11,729 nucleotides of DNA, taken from NCBI GenBank assembly GCA_021814355.1, contig JAKAIJ010000049.1, positions 1,603 to 13,331 on the forward strand. Direction: 5' to 3'. The translations under genes and the position numbers were made by a program. Origin of the DNA: Acidobacteriota bacterium. Its GTDB lineage: Bacteria; Acidobacteriota; UBA4820; DSQY01. The notes under the pieces were generated by a model. The model did no database searches, had not been told where the DNA came from, and saw only the letters and a program-made list of their open reading frames with translations. This document shows, in pieces, positions 1-7,327 of the stretch (position 1 is its first letter; each line of letters begins with the position of its first letter).

Positions 1-1
1 C

Positions 2-937
2 GCCGCCAATGGCTTTCTGGACCGCGAGACCGGCCGGCGCTTTTCGGAGGAGAGGGAGGCCGCTTGGCTCCTGGAGCCGCCCCTGTGGGTGCTGGCCACC
101 CGCGCCTCCCTCTCTGCCGCGGTGGCCGCGTGGCCCTGTTCCGCGGGCCCCTGGGAGGGGGTCCGGCCGCGCTACTACCGCGCCCTCTCCGACGCCGGCT
201 CGGACGAGCAGCGGGAGCTCTGGATCGAAACCCTCCTCTCTCTCCCGGAGGCCGAGCGCCCCTCGCTGGTGATGGCCTGGACAAGCGGCGCCGACGCGGA
301 GGGCCACGCCGAGGGCCCCGAAGGCGAGAAGGTCCACCGCGCCATGGGAGCGGCGGACCGCCTCCTGGGACGTCTGCTCGATTTTCTCTCCGGGGAGGGG
401 CGCGCCTCCCGCACGACCCTGCTCTTGGCGAGCGACCACGGAATGGCGCCGGTGACGCGGGTTCTGGATCTGCTCCCCCTCGTCCCCAAAAGCGGTTATT
501 ACCCGTTCGTCGCCGTCTCCGGACCGGTGTGCAACGTTTACTGCAAGGGCGCGGCGCAGGAGGGGGCGGTGGCGAAGGGTCTCGCGGCCGCGGCGCCGGG
601 GGTGCAGCTCTGGCGGCGGGGCCGGTTGCCCGACCGGCTGCGCTACGCCGGACAACGTACGGGCGACCTGGTCCTGCTGGCTCCGCCCGGCGTGACCTTC
701 GCCTCCTTTGCCCGGTGGTCCCGGGGGGAGGACCGGCCCGCGCCCAGGGGGATGCACGGTTACGACCCCGAGACCTGCCCCGACATGGCGGGGATCTTCT
801 ACGCCTGGGGCGCGGGCGTGGCCCGGGGCAGGTCGCTCGGGGAGGCGAGGACGGTGGACGTGGCGCCCACGGTCTGCGCCCTGCTGGGGCTCGCCCCGCC
901 TCCCCATGCCGAGGGCCGGGCGCTGGCGCTCCGTTGA
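2..937 (+). CDS. ENPP-type phosphodiesterase / alkaline phosphatase superfamily protein, 5' partial
   Basis: The reading frame is open from the left edge, so the N-terminus lies outside the window; about 311 residues remain. It matches the C-terminal two thirds of type I phosphodiesterase/nucleotide pyrophosphatases, which hydrolyse phosphodiester or pyrophosphate bonds using two zinc ions, usually in the periplasm or outside the cell. Visible metal ligands are the Asp and His of ADAEGHAEGP (codons 293 and 305), the SDHGM motif (431-445) and the late His of GMHGYDPE (codon 755). The C-terminal VDVAPTVCALLGL segment is typical of the superfamily. The first metal Asp and the catalytic Thr/Ser nucleophile would lie in the missing part, so activity cannot be judged. 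The next gene starts 43 bp downstream on the same strand, so co-transcription is possible. The substrate is unknown. Confidence 0.88.
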   Translation, partial: AANGFLDRETGRRFSEEREAAWLLEPPLWVLATRASLSAAVAAWPCSAGPWEGVRPRYYRALSDAGSDEQRELWIETLLSLPEAERPSLVMAWTSGADAEGHAEGPEGEKVHRAMGAADRLLGRLLDFLSGEGRASRTTLLLASDHGMAPVTRVLDLLPLVPKSGYYPFVAVSGPVCNVYCKGAAQEGAVAKGLAAAAPGVQLWRRGRLPDRLRYAGQRTGDLVLLAPPGVTFASFARWSRGEDRPAPRGMHGYDPETCPDMAGIFYAWGAGVARGRSLGEARTVDVAPTVCALLGLAPPPHAEGRALALR

Positions 938-980
938 GCCAGCTGCGGTATTCTGTAGGGAAGCCGCCCAGGAGGAAGAG

Positions 981-2816
981 ATGGCCGACCTGTCCATGAC
1001 CCCGGAGATCAGGGCCCAGGTGGAGGCCCAGGCGGCGCGCCTGGCCGAGGCCAAGGAGTTTGAGAAGGCCGCCTTTCTTTACGTGCGGCTCGGCGACGAG
1101 CGGCGCGCGGCGACGGCGTTCCAGCAGGCGGGCCAGAACCGCAAGGCCGCCGAGTGCGCCCTGCGGGCCGGGGCCTACGCCGCCGCCGGCGAACTCTACA
1201 GCCGCGCCTCCGAGCACCTTCTGGCCGCGAAGGCCTACACCCAGGCCCGGGAGGTGGGTAAGGCCGGCGCCGCCTACGAGGCCGCGGGCAAGCTGGAGGA
1301 AGCCGCCCGCATGTACATGCTCGGCCACGAGTATCTGAAGGCCGGCGAGCTCTACGACACGCTGGGCGACCCCATGCGCTCGGCCCTGGCCTACGAGCAG
1401 GTGATGGGCGAGGGGAAGGCGGCCACGCCCAAGAGCCCCGAGGAGATGACCCGCATGGCCCAGATCCTCGAACGGGTGAAGCAGTTCGAGAAAGCCGCCC
1501 AGATCTACATGCAGATGCAGCAGGTGAACGAGGCGCTCATGACCTACCTCCGCGCGGGGGACCTGCCCGGCGCGGCGCGCCTCTACGCCTCCTGCCAGGG
1601 CAACGTGGGGTGGGAGGTCTTCGAGGCGGCCCGGCGGGAGGGCCCCGAGAAGCTGCGCCAGGTGGCCGAAATGTTCTATTTCGCCAAGGACTTCGACCGG
1701 GCGGGAGAGGCTTTCCTGGCGGTGGGCGACCAGGGCAAGGCGGCCCGCGCCTACGACGCCGGTGGCGACGCGGCGGCCGCCGCCGAATGCTACGTCCAGG
1801 CGGGGATGGGCCGCGAGGCGGCCCGGGCCTACGAGAAGTGCGGACGCCACCTCCACGCCGCGGCCCTCTGGAAGAAGCTCGGCGAGCAGGAGCACGCCGC
1901 CCAGAACCTGGAGCGCGCCGGCGACTGCTTCGAGGCGGGCGAGATCATGCTCGCGCTGGGCCACCTGGACCGGGCCGTGGAACTTTTCCAGCGCGTCCCC
2001 GACACGGACCCCCACTTCCTGAGCGCCGTGGACCACGTGGCCCGCATCCTCAAGGAGAAGGGCTACGTGGACCTGGCGGTGGAGCGCTATAAGACGGTCA
2101 TTCGCAAGGCCGGGCTCACGGAAGAGACGCTCCCGCTCCACTACCACCTGGCCCTCATCCTGATGGAGCGCTCCGCGGTAGCCGAGGCGCGCGACCTGCT
2201 GCGGGCCGTCGCGGCCTCCAACCTAGGCTACCGGGAGACGCGGGCCCTGCTCCAGGAGTGCGAAGAACTCCTCGCCAAGCCTGCGGCGCCCGCACCCGCA
2301 GCCGCCGTACCCGCCCCGGCGCCCGCCGCCCAGGCCGCCCCCCTCTCCGCGGGCGGCGCCGAGCCCATCCAGCGGGTCCGGGGTCTGGAGACCCTCCCCG
2401 ATGCGGTACTCTTCCAGGAGCTCACCCTCGCCGAACTGCGCCTGATCATGGCCGCGGGCCAGGTACGCGAGGCGCCCAAGGAGAGCTGCCTCATCCGGGC
2501 AGGCGAATCCGGGCAGGCCGTCCACGTCCTTCTGGAGGGAGTCGTCAAGGTGGTCCGGGGCGAGAACGAAACGGAGGAGATCCTTGCGGTCCTCGTTCCC
2601 GGCGAGCACTTCGGCGAGATGAGTCTCCTGGACGACGCCCCCACCTCCGCCAACGTCATCGCCCTCGAGCCAAGCCTCGTCTTCAGCCTTGACCGGATCG
2701 CCATGGAGGGCCTTCTGGGCGGCGACCCCCGGCTAGCGGTCAAGCTCTACCGGGTCTTCGTGCGCACCCTCAGCCAGCGCCTCCGGAAGGTGAACGAGGA
2801 ACTAGCAGGCGGCTGA
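981..2816 (+). CDS. Alpha-solenoid (13-residue TPR-like repeats) protein with C-terminal cyclic-nucleotide-binding domain
   Basis: A 611-aa protein. The ATG is chosen because AGGAGGAAGAG sits directly before it and because in-frame codons upstream overlap the phosphodiesterase gene. Residues 28-144, 170-208 and 226-342 form about 21 short units with a 13-residue period, roughly x-K-A-A-x-x-Y-x-x-A-G-x-x; this looks like one short helix plus a turn per unit rather than the 34-residue TPR. Residues ~343-430 look more like ordinary TPR. An Ala/Pro-rich linker (~431-463) leads to a CRP-type cNMP-binding beta-roll at ~473-611. Its phosphate cassette reads FGEMSLLDDAPTSANV (544-559), with Thr555 where cAMP/cGMP binders have Arg. 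No DNA-binding helix-turn-helix follows, so it is not a CRP-like regulator. No signal peptide is visible, so it is likely cytosolic. A scaffold or signalling adaptor role is inference. Confidence 0.9.
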   Translation: MADLSMTPEIRAQVEAQAARLAEAKEFEKAAFLYVRLGDERRAATAFQQAGQNRKAAECALRAGAYAAAGELYSRASEHLLAAKAYTQAREVGKAGAAYEAAGKLEEAARMYMLGHEYLKAGELYDTLGDPMRSALAYEQVMGEGKAATPKSPEEMTRMAQILERVKQFEKAAQIYMQMQQVNEALMTYLRAGDLPGAARLYASCQGNVGWEVFEAARREGPEKLRQVAEMFYFAKDFDRAGEAFLAVGDQGKAARAYDAGGDAAAAAECYVQAGMGREAARAYEKCGRHLHAAALWKKLGEQEHAAQNLERAGDCFEAGEIMLALGHLDRAVELFQRVPDTDPHFLSAVDHVARILKEKGYVDLAVERYKTVIRKAGLTEETLPLHYHLALILMERSAVAEARDLLRAVAASNLGYRETRALLQECEELLAKPAAPAPAAAVPAPAPAAQAAPLSAGGAEPIQRVRGLETLPDAVLFQELTLAELRLIMAAGQVREAPKESCLIRAGESGQAVHVLLEGVVKVVRGENETEEILAVLVPGEHFGEMSLLDDAPTSANVIALEPSLVFSLDRIAMEGLLGGDPRLAVKLYRVFVRTLSQRLRKVNEELAGG

Positions 2817-2855
2817 GAAACTCGCATGGGCCACGCGGTGGAAGGGGGACAAACG

Positions 2856-2869
2856 GCCGCCTTCGCGGC
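2856..2869 (+). other. Small GC hairpin after the solenoid gene
   Basis: GCCGC-CTTC-GCGGC forms a perfect 5-bp stem with a tetraloop, 39 bp past the stop codon. There is no T-tract, so it is at best a weak terminator or RNA 3'-end structure. Apart from this and the tRNA promoter, I see nothing else in the gap 2817-2987. Confidence 0.25.
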
Positions 2870-2946
2870 GCCGGTTCGTCCTCGAGATTTCGAGATCCGG
2901 ACTCCCCGGGAGCCGCGCCACCCGAGGGGTTCAGGTTCCACAACGC

Positions 2947-2975
2947 TTGACAGCAAAGGCTGAAATCGTTAGAAT
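2947..2975 (+). promoter_or_regulatory. Sigma70-type promoter of the tRNA-Gln/tRNA-Glu unit
   Basis: A perfect -35 box TTGACA (2947-2952) is separated by 17 bp from the -10 box TAGAAT (2970-2975). The predicted start point is near 2982, a few bases before the tRNA-Gln 5' end at 2988. This is the best promoter in the window, as expected for a tRNA operon. Confidence 0.85.
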
Positions 2976-2987
2976 ATTTCTCCCGGT

Positions 2988-3063
2988 TGGGGAGTAGTTC
3001 AACTGGTGGAACGCCTGGCTCTGGACCAGGATGTTGGGGGTTCGAGTCCTCCCTCCCCAGCCA
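2988..3063 (+). tRNA. tRNA-Gln (anticodon CTG)
   Basis: A complete 76-nt cloverleaf. The acceptor stem TGGGGAG pairs with CTCCCCA (3053-3059), followed by discriminator G and an encoded CCA. The D stem is GTTC/GAAC. The anticodon stem CCTGG/CCAGG carries the loop CTCTGGA with anticodon CTG at 3021-3023, which reads the Gln codon CAG. The T arm is GGGGG-TTCGAGT-CCTCC with one G-T pair. The U1-A72 pair and discriminator G match bacterial tRNA-Gln. tRNA-Glu follows after 6 nt, so both are probably processed from one transcript. Confidence 0.95.
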
Positions 3064-3069
3064 GAATGT

Positions 3070-3144
3070 GGCCCGTTCGTTCAGCGGTTAGGACACCGGC
3101 CTCTCACGTCGGTAACAGGGGTTCGATTCCCCTACGGGCTACCA
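3070..3144 (+). tRNA. tRNA-Glu (anticodon CTC)
   Basis: A complete 75-nt cloverleaf. The acceptor GGCCCGT pairs with ACGGGCT (3134-3140; first pair G-U), followed by discriminator A and an encoded CCA. The anticodon stem CCGGC/GTCGG carries the loop CTCTCAC with anticodon CTC at 3103-3105, which reads the Glu codon GAG. The T arm is AGGGG-TTCGATT-CCCCT. The 3' part from the T loop onward, plus about 79 bp beyond the gene, is duplicated 245 bp downstream. Confidence 0.95.
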
Positions 3145-3223
3145 AACGCAAGCGGGACGCGAGAGCGTCCCGCTTTGCGTTGGGGGCTGCCCGCGAAGAG
3201 GAGCAGGGGAATCGAAGGGCGGG
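3121..3223 (+). repeat. 103-bp direct repeat, copy 1 (tRNA-Glu tail plus trailer)
   Basis: This copy begins in the T arm of tRNA-Glu and runs through its CCA end, the GNRA hairpin and a further 42 bp. It is 97% identical to 3366-3468, with three substitutions at 3163, 3200 and 3210 and no indels. Inside it, TTCGATTCCCCT (3122-3133) and AGGGGAATCGAA (3205-3216) are perfect inverted repeats, so the unit is palindromic at its ends as well as its centre. Confidence 0.9.
3145..3181 (+). terminator. Strong hairpin after tRNA-Glu, possible terminator
   Basis: AACGCAA-GCGGGACGC and GCGTCCCGC-TTTGCGTT form a 16-bp stem with one bulged T, closed by a GAGA (GNRA) tetraloop. It starts immediately after the tRNA CCA end. 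The U-tract is poor (TTT inside the arm), so intrinsic termination is plausible but unproven; it could instead protect or define the tRNA 3' trailer. It forms the core of a larger palindrome spanning 3122-3216. Confidence 0.5.
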
Positions 3224-3235
3224 GGAGGGTCCGTA

Positions 3236-3283
3236 GTTTTCAAGGCGGAGGCGCAAACTGCTTTGCGCCACGCCGTAGAAAAC
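3236..3283. repeat. Three-tier inverted repeat in the repeat spacer
   Basis: Nested arms are GTTTTC (3236-3241) with GAAAAC (3278-3283), GGCG (3244-3247) with CGCC (3271-3274), and GGCGCAAA (3250-3257) with TTTGCGCC (3262-3269), around a CTGC loop. It could be a terminator, a small structured RNA or part of a palindromic repetitive element. No promoter was recognised for it. Confidence 0.65.
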
Positions 3284-3314
3284 AAGGAAGGGGACCCGCC
3301 CCGGGAACGCTAGG

Positions 3315-3359
3315 TTTCCTTGAAACGCAGCGCCCTCTGGGCGCGAGGCTTCTAGGAAA
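3315..3359. repeat. Second compound inverted repeat in the spacer
   Basis: TTTCCT (3315-3320) pairs with AGGAAA (3354-3359), GAA (3322-3324) with TTC (3350-3352), and GCGCCC (3330-3335) with GGGCGC (3339-3344) around a TCT loop. Farther out, AACGC (3306-3310) can pair with GCGTT (3364-3368), joining this hairpin to the start of repeat copy 2. Confidence 0.5.
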
Positions 3360-3365
3360 GCTTGC

Positions 3366-3468
3366 GTTCGATTCCCCTACGGGCTACCAAACGCAAGCGG
3401 GACGCGAAAGCGTCCCGCTTTGCGTTGGGGGCTGCCCGCGAAGAAGAGCAGGGGGATCGAAGGGCGGG
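3366..3468 (+). repeat. 103-bp direct repeat, copy 2 (detached tRNA-Glu tail fragment)
   Basis: This copy reproduces the last 24 nt of tRNA-Glu, including the discriminator base and CCA, and the downstream hairpin, without any tRNA 5' half; it is therefore not a functional tRNA. Its central hairpin (3390-3426) has a GAAA loop instead of GAGA. Its terminal arms are TTCGATTCCCCT (3367-3378) and AGGGGGATCGAA (3450-3461), with one G-U replacing an A-U pair. It may be a relic of tandem duplication, of site-specific insertion at the tRNA 3' end, or of a dispersed palindromic repeat. Confidence 0.9.
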
Positions 3469-3586
3469 AAACGCCGTAGGGGCGCCCCGAGAACGCGACC
3501 GAAGAGGAAGCGCCCGCAGGGCTGCGCCGCGAGGCGAGGGGCCCGCCCCGCGAAGCCCGGCGCCGAAGATGGTCCGGCGTGCGGGG

Positions 3587-3934
3587 TCAGCCACCCTGCT
3601 TGGCCGCGGCGCTCCCCTCTTCCACGATGACGACCGACTCCCCGAAGCCCTGCTTGACCGTGCCCCTCACGGTGGTCCGCTGGCCCTTCCGGGGAAGGAT
3701 CCGGTCCGTCACCACGCGGATCTGACCCGTCCCATCGTCTAGGACGAAGGCTTTGTAGACGAGGAGGTTCACGGTGTCCACCACGGTGCCCGAGACAGTC
3801 ACCCGCCTCCCCTCGTACTTGCGGGGATCCGCCTGGATGTCCTTGATCTTCGTCCCCAGGAGCCGGTCACAGGCCAGGCCCAGGACCAGCAGGGCGGTCG
3901 CCGCCGCGAGCGCGATCCAGAGCCGTTTGTTCAT
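3587..3934 (-). CDS. Small exported OB-fold protein, possible lipoprotein
   Basis: A 115-aa protein. The start is supported by AAGGAGG five bases before the ATG on the minus strand. Residues 5-21 are a hydrophobic export signal or anchor ending at Cys22; the sequence GLAC is an imperfect lipobox (Gly at -3), so lipidation is uncertain. Residues ~30-105 have the pattern of small OB-fold proteins (tRNA_anti-like type): KIKDIQADPRKYEGRRVTVS, then a DDGTGQIRVVT strand, then a second TVRGTVKQ strand. Such proteins are common and mostly uncharacterised; nucleic-acid binding should not be assumed for an exported one. It stands alone, 115 bp from the DUF4442 gene on the same strand, with its own -10 box. 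Confidence 0.8.
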   Translation of the reverse strand: MNKRLWIALAAATALLVLGLACDRLLGTKIKDIQADPRKYEGRRVTVSGTVVDTVNLLVYKAFVLDDGTGQIRVVTDRILPRKGQRTTVRGTVKQGFGESVVIVEEGSAAAKQGG

Positions 3935-3957
3935 CGGGTCCTCCTTCCGGGGAACCT

Positions 3958-3963
3958 ATTATA
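3958..3963 (-). promoter_or_regulatory. -10 box (TATAAT) of the OB-fold gene
   Basis: On the minus strand a perfect TATAAT lies 24 bp before the ATG at 3934. No good -35 hexamer occurs at 16-18 bp; the -35/spacer region is instead occupied by an inverted repeat (3964-3990). This may mean an activator-dependent promoter. Confidence 0.5.
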
Positions 3964-3990
3964 CAGCGCGCCGCAAATCCCTGCGCGCTG
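3964..3990. promoter_or_regulatory. Inverted repeat abutting the OB-fold gene -10 box
   Basis: CAGCGCG (3964-3970) and CGCGCTG (3984-3990) are perfect inverted arms around 13 bp. They sit directly upstream of TATAAT on the minus strand, where a -35 element or regulator site would be expected. It could be an operator or a hairpin; nothing identifies a regulator. Confidence 0.35.
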
Positions 3991-4049
3991 GATGCGGGGG
4001 GGGAGGCCAAGCGCGATGGCCTTCCCCGGCGTCCCTCCTCTTTCGTCCT

Positions 4050-4526
4050 TTACAGCGTCCCCGCTGGCTCCACGGTCCGCCGCCCTACGTGGTAGGTGGC
4101 CTCCACGCTGGCGCAGACCTCCCCCCCCGAATCCTTGAGCTCGACGAGGAAGGTGCGCTCCGCGGAGGGGTTCTCGGCCAGTTCCGCGCGGAGCTCCGCC
4201 AGCGTCTCCTCGGAAAGGGAGAACCGGGCGCGGAGGGTCTCCCGGCCGGGCTTCCGGAACCGGATCTGGGCGCCCTTCACCCAGACCACGAAGTCGGGCC
4301 CCAGCAGGGAGGAGAGCATCACCCCGTACATCGGGTCCACCGAGGCGTAGAGGCTCCCGCCGAAGATCGTGCCCCAGATGTTGCGAGTGCGCCGATTCAG
4401 GGGCAGCTCCACGCGCCACTCGCGCAGGTCGGACGAGATGAAGGTGACGCGTCCGCCGGACCCCCGGTAGCAGGGGTACCAGTTGATTTTCCACCGCAGG
4501 CGGCGGGAGCGGAAGGATTCGGCCAT
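4050..4526 (-). CDS. DUF4442 hotdog-fold (thioesterase-like) protein
   Basis: A 158-aa protein. The ATG at 4526 is preceded by GGGAGG at normal spacing; the same frame is open farther upstream, but that extension overlaps the bacterioferritin gene and has no family similarity. The segment NIWGTIFGGSLYASVDPMYG (49-68) is the hotdog central-helix signature of the DUF4442 family, with Asp64 in the region where related thioesterases place catalytic acidic residues. Residues ~77-92 (VVWVKGAQIRFRKPGR) and the C-terminal strand CASVEATYHVGRR continue the fold. Members are presumed acyl-CoA or acyl-carrier thioesterases acting in the cytosol; the substrate is unknown. It is divergent from bacterioferritin across a 130-bp promoter region, with no evident functional link. 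Confidence 0.85.
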   Translation of the reverse strand: MAESFRSRRLRWKINWYPCYRGSGGRVTFISSDLREWRVELPLNRRTRNIWGTIFGGSLYASVDPMYGVMLSSLLGPDFVVWVKGAQIRFRKPGRETLRARFSLSEETLAELRAELAENPSAERTFLVELKDSGGEVCASVEATYHVGRRTVEPAGTL

Positions 4527-4567
4527 GGCGCCTCCCGCCCCGATTTTACCCCAGCGGGCGGGGCGCC
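4527..4567. promoter_or_regulatory. Inverted repeat in the divergent DUF4442/bfr promoter region
   Basis: GGCGCC-TC-CCGCCC (4527-4540) pairs with GGGCGGGGCGCC (4556-4567): 12 bp with a 2-nt bulge and a 15-nt loop. The loop contains TAAAAT on the minus strand (4548-4543), a possible -10 for the DUF4442 gene. The right arm touches the TTGACA of the bfr promoter. It could be a shared operator or a 5'-leader hairpin. Confidence 0.4.
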
Positions 4568-4597
4568 TTGACAGGGTTTTCCCCAGGGATGAAAAAT
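4568..4597 (+). promoter_or_regulatory. Candidate bacterioferritin promoter
   Basis: A perfect TTGACA -35 (4568-4573) is followed after 18 bp by AAAAAT (4592-4597), a 4/6 match to TATAAT. The predicted leader is about 50 nt. No convincing Fur box (GATAATGATAATCATTATC-like) is visible. Confidence 0.5.
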
Positions 4598-4656
4598 GGG
4601 AAGCGGTACCCCACCGCCGCCACGCCAGCGCCCCCGATGGGGGTCGGGAGGAGAAG

Positions 4657-5121
4657 ATGAAAGGGAACGCGAAGGTCCTCAAGGCGCTCAACACCCTGCT
4701 CACCGAGGAACTTTCCGCAATCAACCAGTACATGGTCCACTCCGAGATGTGCGCCGATTGGGGCTTCGAGAAGCTCCATGAGGCCATCGAGAAGCAGGCC
4801 GTGGACGAGATGCACCACGCCGAATGGCTCATCCGGCGCGTCCTCTTTCTGGAGGGCCATCCCAACGTCTACAAGCTCAATCCCATCAAGGTGGGCAAGA
4901 CCGTCCCGGAGATGATCGCCCTGGGCGGTGGCGCCGAGCACGACGCCGTGAAGCAGTACAACGGGGCCATCGCCCTCTGCGCCCGCGAGGAGGACTCCGG
5001 CAGCAAACAGCTCCTCGAGAAAATCCTCGCCGACGAGGAGCGCCACGTGGACTGGGCCGAGTCCCAGCAGGAGCTCATCCGGCAGATGGGGCTTCAGAAC
5101 TATCTCGAGCGGCAGGCGTAG
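4657..5121 (+). CDS. bfr: Bacterioferritin
   Basis: A 154-aa protein, close to the ~158 residues of the E. coli protein; the start follows GGGAGGAGAAG and gives the family N-terminus MKGNAKVLKALN. Bacterioferritin assembles into a 24-mer cytosolic shell that oxidises Fe(II) and stores ferric mineral, binding haem between subunit pairs. All six diiron ferroxidase ligands are present at the E. coli positions: Glu18, Glu51, His54, Glu94, Glu127 and His130. The haem ligand Met52 and the conserved Tyr25 are also there. The C-terminus IRQMGLQNYLERQA is typical. It appears to be a single-gene transcript with its own promoter, convergent with the DUF255 gene 29 bp away. No bacterioferritin-associated ferredoxin gene is nearby. 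Confidence 0.97.
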   Translation: MKGNAKVLKALNTLLTEELSAINQYMVHSEMCADWGFEKLHEAIEKQAVDEMHHAEWLIRRVLFLEGHPNVYKLNPIKVGKTVPEMIALGGGAEHDAVKQYNGAIALCAREEDSGSKQLLEKILADEERHVDWAESQQELIRQMGLQNYLERQA

Positions 5122-5131
5122 GTCCTGCGAA

Positions 5132-5149
5132 GGGCCGCCGGGCCGGCCC
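5132..5149. terminator. Hairpin between convergent bfr and DUF255 genes
   Basis: GGGCCG (5132-5137) and CGGCCC (5144-5149) form a 6-bp stem in the 29-bp gap between two facing stop codons. It could serve both strands, but no T-tract follows on either side, so the terminator call is weak. Confidence 0.35.
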
Positions 5150-5150
5150 G

Positions 5151-7238
<2,088 letters not shown>

Positions 7239-7327
7239 GGCTCCCTCCTTCTCCCGTGGGAGGGCGCCTGAAGGAAGTGCAAGGAGGGGGGGAATATTCC
7301 TTATGTCCGCGAACGGCGGGTCACCGG

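Larger units (their letters stand above)
3145..3586. other. Gene-free, highly structured 442-bp stretch
   Basis: No frame here gives a protein with recognisable family features; open frames are by-products of the high GC. The stretch holds the tRNA trailer hairpin, a spacer (3224-3365) with two long compound hairpins, the second copy of the tRNA-tail repeat (3366-3468), and about 118 bp of plain GC-rich sequence (3469-3586) before the stop codon of the minus-strand OB-fold gene. Short sequence echoes (CCGTAG; GCCCCG-x-GAACGC) occur after both repeat copies, suggesting that the duplicated unit was once longer and later lost part of its sequence. Confidence 0.75.

Noticed and set aside
949..954. 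TATTCT as a -10 box for the solenoid gene
   Set aside because: There is no acceptable -35 element at normal spacing; co-transcription with the phosphodiesterase gene is as likely.
708..980. N-terminal extension of the solenoid/cNMP protein back to an ATG at 708
   Set aside because: It overlaps the phosphodiesterase gene by 230 bp and encodes low-complexity residues; the ATG at 981 has an excellent Shine-Dalgarno sequence.
3366..3389. A second tRNA-Glu gene
   Set aside because: Only the 3' 24 nt are present; the D arm, anticodon arm and 5' acceptor strand are missing.
3121..3468. Prophage or integrative element with attL/attR at tRNA-Glu
   Set aside because: Only 142 bp separates the repeat copies and there is no integrase or phage gene nearby; at most it is a scar, so it was kept as a finding and not annotated as a mobile element.
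3006..3742. Open frames across the tRNA genes and the repeat region
   Set aside because: They read through functional tRNAs and duplicated palindromes; similar peptides appear twice only because the DNA is repeated.
4527..4865. Extension of the DUF4442 protein to an ATG at 4865
   Set aside because: It would be antisense to the bacterioferritin start; the ATG at 4526 has a good ribosome-binding site and fits the family length.
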